This document shows, one piece after another, positions 46,492 to 60,400 of a DNA stretch of 64,000 nt (position 1 is the first letter of the stretch; every line of letters starts with the position of its first letter). The position numbers and the translations under genes were made by a program. The notes under the pieces are model-generated. The model made no database searches. It was given only the letters and a program-made list of their open reading frames with translations, and had not been told where the DNA came from. Source of the DNA: Edaphochlamys debaryana (Eukaryota > Chlorophyta > Chlorophyceae > Chlamydomonadales); contig JAEHOE010000091.1 of assembly GCA_016858145.1 (NCBI GenBank), forward strand, positions 124,001-188,000. Reading direction: 5' to 3'.

Positions 46492-48473
46492 CTAGCCACC
46501 ATGCACCCTGAAGCATGTTGCAGCCACCGTTGCATCGCGCCGTGTACGGCCATCAGAACCTCCCAGCATGCTGTACCGCAGCTGGCAGCTGCCGCTGCCG
46601 TACATGACAAACATCCTAGTTAAGAGGGGATGGGTAAATCAAAGGGTGATGTCAGTGCTTTGCGTGCGTGCTGGTGTGTGTGCTTCCCGCAGGTGTCGTG
46701 CCCAGTTGTATGCACCCGGCGTGTTGCCCAGCTGGACTGCTGCTCTCGTGATGCCTCTCGGTGGTTGCTCGGCCAATACGCTTCGTTTCGTTTAGCACCG
46801 CCAGCACTCCCAGCCGGCCCTCTCCTAGCCTCACCAGCCAGCCCCGCGCAATCCTCGAAGATCCTCTGCTGCTAGATAGCACCCCGACCCGAACCCAAGC
46901 CCTCCCCTGACTGCTCACGTGCACGCACTGTTGGCCAGGCATGCATCCCGGCATTGATCACGGCCGATTACGGTTGTCATGGGGCCAATATTGGTGCCAG
47001 CAGCGTCCCACCCGTCCACACACAGGAAGCGACCTGAAGGATACATAGTTAGGGTAGTTAGGGGCAACGTGGTGCTCGAGTCGGGGCATACCATAGTGGC
47101 TAAAACCTAATTGCTCTTGGGGCTTGGGCCGACTTGGGCTCAAATGACAACAGGCGTCTGAGTTTGCCCCCTTTTGGCCGGCTGGCCAGCAGAGGGCCCA
47201 GGAACCGAGATACCGGTAGATACCTCCAAGTCAAGTCCGGCAACAAGTCCCTTGTCCCATGTGTTGAGCCAGGGTACTGCAAAAGCCTGTCGCCCGCCTA
47301 GCTCAGCCCCAACTGACAGACCCGTAACTGGATATAGTAGTCCTGAATGTTATTGCAGTGTTGTCAAGCAAAGCTTACCGTAGTTCGCTCCGCCTAAGCA
47401 CGTCCAGAGCATGGTCGGGTTGGCACCGGTCGTGCCATTTCTGCCAGTCAAGAAATTCTTTCGCTGGGAACACAGCCCCTCCTTGCTGAGGGTGAAGAAG
47501 TCACAGTCAGTATTGTCGCGGCACAGGGCCCTGCACTGCGCCTTGTTGTCGGGGCTGGTGGGCTCTGGCAGAGAGGTGGCCCGCAGTGTGTCGCCCTGCA
47601 CGTCCCAGCCGGCAACACAGGCCCAGTCACCGCCTGCGAGGGACAGGTGATGTGTTGTGGTTAACATAGTTAACACATTGCCCGACCAACCAATTAAATT
47701 ACGGCTAGACGGTATCGTTGACACGTGGCGTTGTGTGACTGAAACACCTCACCCGGAGGCCTGAAGAGGTTGGCGGCGGGACAGGACGCCACAGTGGCAT
47801 TGGGGCCCACGGGGGCGCAGCCGTCTCCGGACCGGACTGTGTGGCGGTTTCCAAACGCATCAATGCAGTACCAATCCAGCAAACTGTTGTGCGTACGGGT
47901 ACAAAGGTCAATCGACAAGCGGACACTCGGCAAGCTGCAGGTGCATGCATGCATGTTATGTAATTCTTCCCCCGGCGCACCTGTCACCGTCGCTGCAGTA
48001 CACTTGGCCCGAGACAGTACCGGAACCGTCGGGGCACCAGCCCTGGGGCCGGCTGCAACCTGAACGGGTTTGTCCCCACAACGTTATCGTCAATCATGAG
48101 GCGGCAGCGTACCATCATGTGAGCCCCCTGACCGGATACGGACGTACCCTTGCGTTCTGATTTGACGTAGAGACAACGCCCCGGGACCTGATTTCGAAGG
48201 GTTGTGAGGGCGGACGACCAGAGGTAACGGTCCCAAGAAACATGCAACCTTGTGCAACCCAGCGGCCGCTGGGTCACGCACCTGTGCATTGGCTGTGGCA
48301 TTGGCTTTGAACACGCCTCCGCTGTCCAATGAGTAGCTGAATCCGTTGCAACGGGTGTCCCGGCCGCACACGGTGGTCATGACCGAGATGTCTGTGTAGC
48401 GACCAAGGTCCAGGGCTGGCTCCTCGTGGTCCGCGTCGGCTTGCTCCGCAAATCCAGCTTGCGGAGGGCAGCT
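46492..48473 (-). other. C-terminal Cys-rich tail: W2, Y3 and two PAN-like modules
   Basis: W2 lies at about 48473-48285. Y3 (WYCIDAFGNRHT, ASCPAANLF) lies at about 47885-47755. PAN-1 (ACVAGWDVQGDT, CRALCRDNTDCDFFTLS) lies at about 47640-47375. PAN-2 (FLCVDGWDAAGTN, CRDACLANSACT, FVMYGSGSCQ) lies at about 47032-46492 and ends with CFRVHGG and TAG. The region between 48285 and 48000 may hold one more exon. Confidence 0.55.
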
Positions 48474-51400
48474 AAAAGCGGAAATAAATCATAGTAGAGT
48501 ATATGTGTAAGGCTTGCAGCTGTACGTGTCCATCAATCTAGGTAGGTGCGTTCATACAATGCACAACCCGCGCAGACGCCTGCGCTGGCCCCAAAGTTTC
48601 AAGCGACCTACGATGTGTTCGTGTCGGGCAGTTTGCACTCTGCTGCGCTGGTATTGTAGCGGCAGACCAGAACCCTCATGTGGGTGCCTCCCGCCAGCAG
48701 CTCTGACCAGCAGGGCAGTCCAGCAGAGGCAGGTTATAGTCGGCTTAGTCAGATGAGAGCTGAGAACAGCACCCCAGCACTGCTAGAACTGCTTTTTCGT
48801 GCTCTTAGGTACAGGCGTCTGGCGCGTGGGCCCACGCACCTACCTGTGGTCACAATGCTGAGCCGCATGTCGGCCAAGTCCAGAGCCGCATTTGCCGCCA
48901 ATGTGTCGATGAGGTTGTAGTGGGGGTCAGATTCACCTGCGATGAGATGCCAGGTGAGGGCCCGGGCGCCACGTCGAGGACGGTGAAGCAAGCAAGAGGT
49001 ACAACGGTAGCTGTTGCTATGGAAAGCCAAAGCGCCTCTCCCTGTCAGTACGTTGCATTTAGCTCAGAAACGTGCACCACCCCCATCACAGGGTTAACCA
49101 GTTTACAGGGCTCACCAACGAAGTCATTGTCCATGGCACTGAGGGCCGTGTGGATGCTGATCCTGTTGACAAACTCGTCCGTGAGATTCAGGTCGCCACC
49201 GCTCCGGCCTCGGAGGGCCACATACACATTCCTGCCCAAGACAAAAAGTTGTGAAAACACACAGATGGATGATAACATCGGCCCGCTCCCTTATCTACCT
49301 GTCCCTTATCTACCTGTCGTACGCTGGGCCCATCCAGTCAGGCTGGATCTTTATGAAGGCCCCGCTTGGGCCCAGGTAGGTGGCGGGCAGCTCGAAGACC
49401 GTGTAGGTGCCTCCCTCGGGCAGGGTTGCGGCCATGAGGGTGGACAGGGGCGTGGCCCAGCCAAGTCGCCACCTGGCAGTGAGCGGCGGCGCGGCGGTGT
49501 TGGGTGGTGCTGGTTATAATTGAAAGGATCAGGCCCTCATCGACCGCGCTCACTCACAGCTCAGGGGCCGAAGGACAGGAGCTGCCAAAGCCCATGAATG
49601 TTGACCTGTCAGCGTACTCGATATCATTGGAGTATGCGTGATGAAGACCGAACACTGCAAGCATAACGCCTCGTCAGCAGACGCAATGACAGGATGAGAG
49701 GTACCTCGGGAGGTCTGCAGGTTGCAGCTCTTACTGTGCACCAGCTCCTGCAGTGCAGTCCTCTGCAGGAAGACCCCCTAGGTAACCAACAAAGGCACTG
49801 ATTAGCCAGCCGTAGCTCCGCAAAATGTCGGTAGACTCCTCGTAGAGTCAGTGGAGGACCTAAACGTCGGCCATAATCACATCACTTACCCAGGAGCCGG
49901 GTGTGTACCACACGTCGCGTCCTGTAAGCACTCGGCACGTATGCTTTCATCTGCTAGGTTTTGGTTTTGGTCATTGGCAGATATCCCACCTTTAAGCGTT
50001 GCAATGCCAGCCCAATCGCAGTATGCAATGATGGGCAGCACAAACGCCTGCACACAACAGAACAGAGAGAACAGTGGATTGGGCCTGACTTTGCGTGCAC
50101 TTTGGTTTCTCTGCACGTCTGCAGTACCTTGTGTGAATAAAGGTCAACTTTGTCTGCACCGTCAGGAAATGCATGCATGAGAATCAGAGGACGTGGCACA
50201 CCAGCTCTTAAGTGTTTCTCTCCTGTCCTTTGAACCAATGTCAGGGAGCACGCTCTTTGCCCACCTCCAATCACCTCCCTTGCTGCGTGTAGTGCTGCCT
50301 CCTTGACGGCGACGTAGTCACACTGGAGGATGGCACCGGTACAATTGACCCATACGTCCATGGCCTGGGTGAAATGAACGAACAAGGGTTTGACCCAGTC
50401 CAAAAGTCCAGAAGTCCAAAGTGAGCCAACCGGAGTAGTACATTGCAGCAAAGCTACCTTGAACAAGTTACGGTCCAGCACCACACTGCCATAGCTACAC
50501 TTGGAGAGCACGTCAGCATAGCCGCCCTCTCTCCAGAAGGAATCGTACACTGCAGAGACGCTAGCACTTTTAGATTCGCAGGCACCCATAAGGTTGACGG
50601 ATATGATTAAAAGTCTCAGTCGGAGGTTTGTTGACTGGACAGGGGCGGCGGAGTACCTGGGGGGTTTGTGACACGACGACAGCCATATCTGCATGCAGGT
50701 TTCACTGTTCAGGTGGATATGAACCTCAGCTGGCCTACGTCAAACGAGCGCCACTAGTGGAGAGGCACACAGACTGGGTCTGGTCCGCAGGGGTGCAGAT
50801 CTGCAGTGCAGGTAGGCGCATTTAAACCATGCCGTTCAATGCTTGTGGTTGGATTGCATAGTGCTGTAAGTTGGGTCTTCCTCCATCACTCACTAGCGTC
50901 ACAAAGCTGCCCTCCCGTATTGGAATGCGGGTGACCTCCTCCAGCGGCGCCCCAGACATCAAACGGATGAGCTGCCTGTCGTCGCCGATGCGTTCAAGGA
51001 CCCATTGCTTGCCGTTGTGCGTGTCAAGGCTTGTCAGGCGTCCCTAAGGTGCAAGATCGAGCAGGAATAGGTATCCCATCAGGCGGCCACTCACAAAAGC
51101 TGTTCATTTAGGGTTCCTTCTTCAATTCGCACCTCCACCACAAACGGAGCACCAGGTACCGGAGCCAGCGGTGGAGTGGGGGATGGGGGCGGAGATGGAG
51201 TCAATGCCGAGACTGCACATTGGTACGCAATTTGTTACGAGGGTTTGAATAGTTCAATACGCACTTGCCGTTAATGCTCACTGCGATAGGTGGCCCAGGC
51301 AGGGGCTCCATATCGGTTGAGAAGCTCCACCTGACCGTCATTCCGCACCTGCAAGGGAACGGATTGGGGGAATATTGGCTCACTTGGCCCCGGGCGGGCA

Positions 51401-54400
51401 TCAGGCCGTGAGGAGGGAGCCAATGGGGACCTACTTGTCCCGCACAGTTTCTTTGCTACTTACCCGCAGGGTGTACGGAGCATTCGCATTTCCGGTATGC
51501 AACACAAAACTGTAGCCGACGCGCGCAGAGGTGAGCTGCACCCCATACGCAAGGCCGCTGCCCGCCCCCCAGAGCGCCCAATCCCCCCCGCTGCGCAGAG
51601 TCAGGGCCAGGCGGCTGGCATTGGTGAGGTTGGCGCGTGCGGTCCACACGGGAGGCGTTGACAACTTGGTTGCACACCTAAGCGCAGGGCAGCAGGAGGG
51701 ACAGCATGCAGCAGGAGGCAGTTGCTTGAAGATGCAGTGAGGCTTGCGTAGCGTGTGCATACATGTCCCACCGCTCCCAGCCCATCCTTCGATTGGATTG
51801 ACGCACCAGGTCTCCGTTGGCCTGTAGGACGAGGTAGTGGCTCCGGCTGGGGCTCCACAGCCGGTTACAGCCATTGTCGGCGTTCGTTGATGGAGACCCA
51901 GAGTTGGCAAACAGAGCACAACGATTCACCACGCCGTAGCAAGTGCTGTTGACCGCAGGCGGGGTAGATCCGCACGTCTGGCTGGCGCCAATGCTTAACG
52001 AACCTGCAGAGCAGAGAAACAGGGAAGAGGGTGCTTGGCTCGAAGACCTCCAGAGAGCAGCAGGTAATGCACTGTGTGCCCTGTAGTAATCCATGGAGAC
52101 CTCACTGCTGCTGGCTGGCGGTGTAGGCGGTGGAGGTCTTGGGGACAGTGTGTTTGGTGGCCGAGGCGAAGGGGGGGGCCCTCTGGCAACTGGATACGAA
52201 GCATAAACTGGTATGTTGGACAAAATGCATCACTTTATACACACCAGTCTTCCACTTACTCCATTTACTGGGGCACAGGTTAGCAGTTGCATTGGGCCAG
52301 CCTGTCGCCCATCGCTCAAGGGAGCACTTGTCTAACGAGCGTAGCACCAGGCGCTGGCCGTTTGCCTCGGTGCAGGTTAGGTCCAGAAACGTGTCGGTAC
52401 TGCGAATAATGGGCTAAATGACTCAGACGGGGAGGTTCTGCGTAGCAACTACTCTTGCAATCGATGCCTGCCCAAGCCAAGATGTTGCACGTACTCGCAG
52501 AATGCCGATTCTATGGTGCCATTGCACCAGCCCCGCGGGCGCAGACAGTCCTCTGCAACAACAAGGCCACGTATCAGAGGCAGATGTTGGTAGTGCGTGC
52601 TTGCCTTATCGGTCTTGCCCACCAAGGATGATGGGAACCGGGGGCGGCGGTGAGGGTGCCGGTGGGCGTGGTTGTGGTCGAGGCGGGGCTGGTGGCGGAG
52701 AGGGCACTGGTGGCTCTGCGCACGGAGCATCCGCCTCGGTTGACACGCTGCTGGCAAGCTCAAATCTATGTGTGCGACGCACTTGGGGGAGGCGTTGGTA
52801 CCGGTGGCCGGGGAGGCAACGGCTTGGGCGGCGAAGGTGGCGGTTTCGGGGGCCCAGGAGGGGCAGGTGGAAGGGGAGGTCGGGGGGGCGGGGGTGCATC
52901 TGCGAAAACAGCCATCAATGTGGTTTCCACGGGAATAAAGCTGAGCATCAAGCCGTGTTTCATACTGACCTCCGCTGTAGATAAATGCTACACTTCTTAT
53001 GACTTCTGGGCTGAAGTTGTCATCAACATTATACCACCGGGGATTTTTCCGTGTGATGAGTCCAGCAAGCTGCATCCCTGAAGGTACGTCGACCCATGGC
53101 GTCCCGCTGCAGATGTTTAAATTGTCATTGAAGGCAATTGTTGCGTTGTTTGACAGCTTAAAGCGCAAGGCATACACGTCCGTCCCCAGACCGTTGTAGG
53201 CACAACAGGCACTCGTTGCCTGCAAGCAAAAGCAAAGGACATCTTACAAAGAAGCAGAGACTAAATGCTTTAAATTCTCCTCACCGTGATGGTGAGGTTC
53301 ACAGCAGCGAGCTGTGTGATATTCACACTTTGGGATGAGCTGGAGAAGCCTGTTCCATGCCGACTGTCAGCTAACCGGTTGTACGTTGTCGTCGCTGAGT
53401 ACCAGAACTGCCCAAGAGTGAGCGAAACCGCTTGCAAGGGGTAGAATCGCGCTAGCCTGCATGTCGATCGGGCAACAACCTCCCGTCTCATGGTTGCAAG
53501 ACGGGGTGCTGACCGCATGCCAGAGATCTTACGCTTCGTCAGACACTGTCGTCACAGGTTCCAGAGGATGTGATGGACAGTAAAAAGGACTTTGCTGAAT
53601 AACTCGCCCTGCACATTAAAAGTGAAGGGACTTGGTGTGCGCAGGTCTGAGTCGAAGTCTGAGCTGAAAAGACTCACGGGGCAGCTGTACCGCGGATTGC
53701 AGGCCAAGTCTTGGCATGTAGGCGGCATAGATGCGGTTTAAATCTGTCTCGGTCAAAGCGCGCGCATACATAAGGATGGCTGCAATGCGGCCCCTGTAGT
53801 TAAGACCCCTTTGAAGCAGCGAGGCTCCAACCGTAAGGTTGTCTGCGTTGACGGCTACTTGGGCTTGGTCTCGGAACTCTGCGCCCTGGGTGACAGCCCC
53901 TGGGACAACGGAGCTGGTGAACATGCTCCCCGCAGTGCCTCCCTGGTAACGCACAAATGCATTAAGCGTCCATGCTCGTCGTATGAGTGCGACTTCAGTG
54001 TTGAATGCGATTCGACCGTCATCACTCCGCAGCATTGTTGCATAGCGAGTTCCCGGCGTTCCAGCAGTAAATAGGAAAGCGTTATTGGGACTCGCTTCAG
54101 TGTGGCTAAGGTGGACGAGTGCAGCCGCAATGGTGCCAGGCTCTGCACGGTGTAGGACCACAACCGTGAAGGGCGCATCTGGAGCTGTGCGCCAGCTTGC
54201 AAGGTTGCTGTTCAACCTGCAAACAACAGCAGCGCATCACGGCAATGTATGGTGAAGGACGCAGCCAATTGTATATGTGTATTTGTGCTTCAACACAACT
54301 GCCATGAGTGATGATTGTTGAGGGGAACATACACCAACCTGCCATAGCAAGAGGTCCCGTCCATACGGATGCTGCCGTATCCGCCCTCTGCTGTGGAGTT

Positions 54401-57400
54401 GTCGTGGACGCAGCTCCCCTGCAGCTCCAGCTGCTGGGGGCGGCCCGAGCTGAACAGGACATCCCGCCAGGCCATGGGCTGCTTCGTGGTAGTGTTGAGC
54501 ACCACACCCCGAGCACCGTCAAAGTATGCCACGTCGGGCAGAAGGCCAGCTGGTAGATCTGCATACAGGAGTAGTCATGTTCCGCAACATTTAATGCCTG
54601 CCCACGAGCGGAGGGCAAGCGATTGCAATATATATACCCGTTGCGTTAGGGCGGGACAGACTCAGTGGTGGTGAGGGTGGCAAGGGTGGCTGTGGCGGCG
54701 GCCTTGTTGGAGGCGATTGCGGCGCTGCCGAGGCTGAGATGTTGCTGGGAAGCCCTGTATGTCGGGTGTCAAATACACGGGTTCGTAGATGAGAGGAAGA
54801 ACACTTGCGCAGTTACATGCATGGCAGCTTGGTGCGATTTCACACCCGAAGTGAAGACGAAGGCAACCCGATGTATCCACGCCGGAAGATGTGTTGTCAG
54901 GCGTAACGGGTATTCTAGGTGGTTGTTGTACGGGATCAAACCAGTACGAAAGCCTGAAAAGGCAGAGCCTGGCGGTACCATAACCCAGGGCTGAGGGCTG
55001 TCGCAAAGGCCTGGGTCGCCAAGAACCAGGTCACCAGTGGCGGCCGATGTCCTGAAGCGGATGGCCTGCACGCCATATCCTAACTGGGCGTCTACTGAGC
55101 AACATGCGCTCACAGCCAGGATAGTCGCTGAGCTGAGATTAAGGGTGTAGCTTCCAGCATAGGGTGCCCTCGCAATGTCGTTGTCTCCGCTGCCGTGCCA
55201 AGAACCTTTGCGACCACCACTGTATGTCGACTGCAGTGCCAACAGGATGTCACCTCCACGGGCGGATACACCCGTGAATGGGTAGACCAATCCAGGCCCG
55301 CCCTCGTCACTAGTGATCAGTTCCTGGTTGGAGACAATGCCGCAAAAATTTGGGCTCATTTGCACACGCTGACCTGCAAGAATGGAATCGCGTTAGCAGG
55401 CAGTACTATCTCAGTTCGTGGGGGCTGAGACGACGTGCTTAGCCGTATTTTAGGAGCGGAACGACACACCAGTAGTTGAGGTAGGTATGGCTCGCCAGCG
55501 GAATACCGGAGCGTATGCATTGTATAGGTTTGTCAGCTCCAGATGGCTGAGCGCGCGGCTGTACACCAGGACACGTGCTATGCGGCCCTTGAAGTAAGAC
55601 CCAGACGTGGTGTCGCTTCCCACAGAGAGGGCGGTGCCCCTGATACTGCTTTGAGCTAATTGATCCTCAAATTTAGCATTGGCCGCAAGACGAGGAGAGC
55701 CATCCGGCCCCAAGAGGGTCCCAAGCAGTTCTCCTGATATGCCACCCGGGTTGCGAACAAATGCACTCAAGGTCCATGCACCATACGTAGCGCCGCCTTG
55801 ATACTGAAACAGGATGAGAGCAAGCATAGCAATTAATATAGGGGGCATTTTGCCCCGTTGAACTTCAACCTCACACTGCTAGCTCACATTGAAGGACTGC
55901 CCGGGACTGCCCCGGATGTATGTAGAACCGCGAAGTAAGTCATACCCGGCCCCCAAAAGAATCTCAGCGGTTGAGTCTTGATCAAGAAGGTGAACTAAAG
56001 GAAAGCTTGCTGGCTGCTCAACAGGATCTCCAGTTGTCCGTTCTGCCTTGTAAACAACAATAATAGTGAATGGTGCCTGCATAACGTTTGAGCGTTAAAT
56101 TGTTATCATGAGTCCACGACGGCAATTGAGCACTCAGCCAGCCGTGACCTACGCAGGAGGTCTTACCTCCGCTGATTGATTCCACCGCACAAGCTTGTAA
56201 GGAAGGCGACAGCGGCAAGTGCCACCATCCATGAGGATGCTTCCAAAGGCTCCAGTCGAGGCATCTACGTCGTATTGGCAGTCGCCAGAACAGCTGAGGG
56301 CCTGTCGGCTGAAGCGTACCAACTCATGCACGTCTTGCCAAGTATTGACTGCGCCGTCTTCAGTGGTGAGAACACCACGAGTTCCATCATAATGTGCAAT
56401 GTCGGGGTCGAGTTCAGGGGGCAAACCTGTATCGAGATCAAACAGTATAAGCCGCGATACAAACGCCGCACTTGCACGGAGATACATGAAGCCAAATACA
56501 AATGCTACCTATAACCCCTGGTGGGGGCTGTGGCGGGGGGGGTCGGGGAGGCGGAGGAGTGGGGGGCCGAGGGGGCCGAGGGCTGGATGGCGGGACGGGC
56601 GGAGGCGGTGGATCTGGAAGGTGAAAGCACACATGGATTGCATTTGGTAATTTGTTTAACGGCATGACGGTACGGGCGGAGGCGGTGGATCTGGAAGGTT
56701 CAAGCATACGCTTGGGTTGCATTTCGTAAATTCAAACGGTTGGTGTGACACAGACACCCCTGGCCGACTTACTGGACAACATGATCCCGTACACCTCGAC
56801 CTCGAGCAGGCTTAGGTACTCGGAGCCTCCTGCATGCAATAAATGTGATAAGTCGGGTTAGAAACATGAACTGGTCGAGCGAGGTTAAGATCAATCTCGC
56901 ACTATAAGCCCATACTCATCGCCGTTTACCTTCAGGATTGTTCTGAAGCGTCATCCATTGCCCCACAATGGGTTCGGCAAGGAAGATGTTGTACACGGCC
57001 CCTGTTGTGCCGTTTCCTTGAAGTTCCCAAACTAATTTGTTCTCGGTAATGCTCCAGAAGTCTCCCCGGCCTGTGATAGCCGTCATGCCTACACGAACCT
57101 GTGCACGGGACAGCTTGTCCCCGCAGCTGGAATACACAGGGGCATATGCGCGGCCATCAGCAAACAAACGGCTCAAGGATGCCTCACAGGTCATTATATA
57201 TGCAACATGAAGCATGGCCTACCAATCGACGCGGTTCCTCAGCACAATCCGATAAACACGTGAGCGGAAGCCCTCAGGGCTGATGCGCACAGACAGCCAT
57301 TGCTGATCATCGCCAGGTACCGTGTGGAAGACTGCAATAGCGGTGAACGTTGGACGGAGTCGGAGCCAAGCACCATGTCAACCTGGTGCCAACTGCACAC

Positions 57401-60400
57401 CTTTTCCGCGCACCGTCATAAATGCTGGAGGCGCCCTTTCCGTCGACGGCCTTCTCCGGTCCCCAAATCCCAAAACCCCAGGAGCTTGAGGCGTAGACGG
57501 GAGCACCACGTGCAAGGTTTTTCAAGGCTGGGACCGGTGGAACTGCGCAGGTAGGCTATCAACGGTTAGAGCGCATTGTCAGCAAGTCACATCGTGCGTG
57601 TTTGCATGCAATTTTCAGACCGTTTCTGAAGTCGTCAAGCTACGGTAGTGCACTTGCCTGGTGGAAGCGGCGGTCTAGGGGGCTGCGGTGGGGGCGGTGG
57701 CATGGCACCTGCACGTACAGCAAAGGTTCACATCATGGTGCCTGCATGCAGTGTGCCAGCGTGGAGGCCCCGGGGTTTGTAAGGGTACTGCAAGTGTACC
57801 TAGTGGTGGTGCCAGCCACGCCCAGACGAAGGACAGGCCCCTAACGACGGGCTCTGCCAGGCTTGAGTCTCTCCACCCAGACACAGCGATGAGTCGTTTT
57901 ACTCCGTTCCTTAAGGGGCAGGCCACTGGCAAGGTAGGGTTCAATGCAGGCCATTTGGTGTAAGGAGCTGGTTCCTCCAAGGGTCGTACACTGCCAATAG
58001 CAACCTTCCTTGTGGTTGTTGTTAGCTCCAGCCGTGCCACGTTGGATGAAGAGTTCAATGGAGTCGCAACAGTATACACAGTGACTGCTACAATTAGCTC
58101 GCCAGTGGAAAGGGTCACGGTCTGAACGCCACCATTGTCAATAAGACCCAGCGGCTCGCTGCCATGTCGGAACTGTATAAATGTAATCCATTCTCCACTG
58201 GTCCACGAAATCCGTGTGACTGTTGACGCCGTGTATGTGTGCGCGCGGGAGGGAGCATTGCAAGACATGCACGGCGGTGAGCTCCACATAGCGGCACAAA
58301 ACTTGTTGAAGGAGTACGTGGGTACACTTACTTGGCTTGTTGCCTCCCTCGGCCAGGGGTGCATCACTAAACGGTACACCCGTATAGTTTGAGAGCTGTT
58401 CTACTCCGTACTTGACCGACTCCCACATGCAGGGATGGTCTACGTACGACAGGAATGTAGAGCAGCAAATCAGTCATTTGACAGGGGTAGGGCCTTTTTA
58501 TTACCAAGTCACCTGGGGGCAATGGAGGCCGTGGAGGCCGTGGAGAAGGCGGCTGAGGCTTGGGTGGCTTGGGGGGTTGCGGTAGTGGTGGCGAAGGTGG
58601 TGTGGACGGTGGGACGCCTGGGGCTGAAGCGTAATAACATGAACAAGTCAATCAGGTCGGCTCGTGGCAGAATGTTGCAAGACGAATCTCTTACTGGGTG
58701 GCAACGGTACCCAAGACCAGATAAACCCTATTGCCGACAGTCCACTGGTGGAATGGCGTCCAGTAATTGAAATGAGGCGCTTGGTTCCATTTGTGAAGCA
58801 GGTGGCGGGCTTGGGTGGGTCCACCACCGGCCATTTGACGTACTCGGTTGGCACTTGCACTGGTCGTGCACTGCCAGCTGCAAGAGTCCTATTGCCTGAA
58901 GTTGTCATCTCGAGGCGTGCAACAAACGGCTCGGCTGACGCATACGTGTACACGGTGATAGCGGTAACACGCTCCCTGGCAGACAGCGTCACCCCTTGCG
59001 AAAACCCGGAGCCTCCGCCACCGTAGACTGCCCCCAGGGTGTCACCATACTGCAGTTGAATTCCTTGGATCCAAAATCCCGAAGACCACGAGATTATGCT
59101 TACTGGGTGAGGGAGCAAGCCGTTGTGAGAGTTGCTCAGCGTTATACCTCAGTAAGAGGAAGCTACTTACTCTGGTTCCTCCCCTGGTCAACTGAATCCA
59201 GGTCGCTGAATCGTCTGAGAGCTTGTGTCTGTTGGTTGAATTGTGTATTCCCATACAGAGCGGACTCCCAGGTACACGGATCTGGAAGCAAATAATGCCG
59301 ATTGAGGGTGTCAAGGCCTCAGATGCGTAAACAAATGCAGAGCAAAGTGACCTCACCAGGGACCCTTGCCCACAAGCATGCACCCAAGACAGAAGCATCG
59401 ACTGAGACATCAAGTAGCGTTACTACGGAAACGCCCGCAAAACTGACGAAGCCTTGGCAAGAAGCCCGCTGGCTGCATGCGGCAAAGGCAAGCTGCGGAG
59501 TATCGAATGCTTCACGAGAGTCTGCATCTGGAGACAAAGTAAACTGATGTCTACCCGGCTGCACCCAAGCAGGCAAGCTAACCATGCGTATCTTACCACC
59601 CCAATGGACCACATTGGCTCGAGCTGTGAAGCCGGCAAACCTGGGGCAGAACGTCGCTGCACGCAGAAGTGGATAGAAACGGGGACATGATGTGTGCTGT
59701 GTAATGCCAGGGAAGTGTACGTATCAATGATACGGTCATTGATTCTCCGGAAAGCAAGTCCTGGCTACTGCCAGAGAAAGCATGCAAACCTATGAAAACA
59801 GAGAGCCTAGATGGGCTTTCGTTTGCCCACATCTCTCATCCCCATGATCAAGCCTGCCTCCCCAGATGATGGCCGCAAGTACCTGGCGGCAGCGGTGGCG
59901 GAGTAGCTGGAGGCGGTCGAGGCTTTGGCGAGGAAACCGGCGGTGCTGGGGGCTGTGGAGGTCGTGGTGGTGGAGGCCTCGGTGGCGGGGATGCTGCATG
60001 CAAGGGACACACAGTCGTAAGAAGGCGGAGCAAGCAACACCTGACCTTGCCAAGCCGCCAGAGTCCCCCACCTGTGAGCCATTTGCCTGGGCAGTAAGAG
60101 CTTGGCGCGTTGGGCCATCCGGTCGAGTAATCGTCTGAGTAACAATTGCTTGTAAAGCGCGATATGACTCCGCGTCTCCCAGACGTGTCCATGCACACAT
60201 GCTCTGGATCTCCGTCCCAGTCGCAATCAAAAAATAGCAAGGTTGCGCCCGCATGGGTGCACCACCCGTCGGGACGCGTGCAACCTGAGGTGCGTGAAAA
60301 GACACACGACTGATTCAACTTCGAGCACCGCAATAACTTGAACAGCGGGCAAGGAGCCCCAGCTAGATAAGGGCGGGCGATCTTCCGCCTCAGTTTTCCT

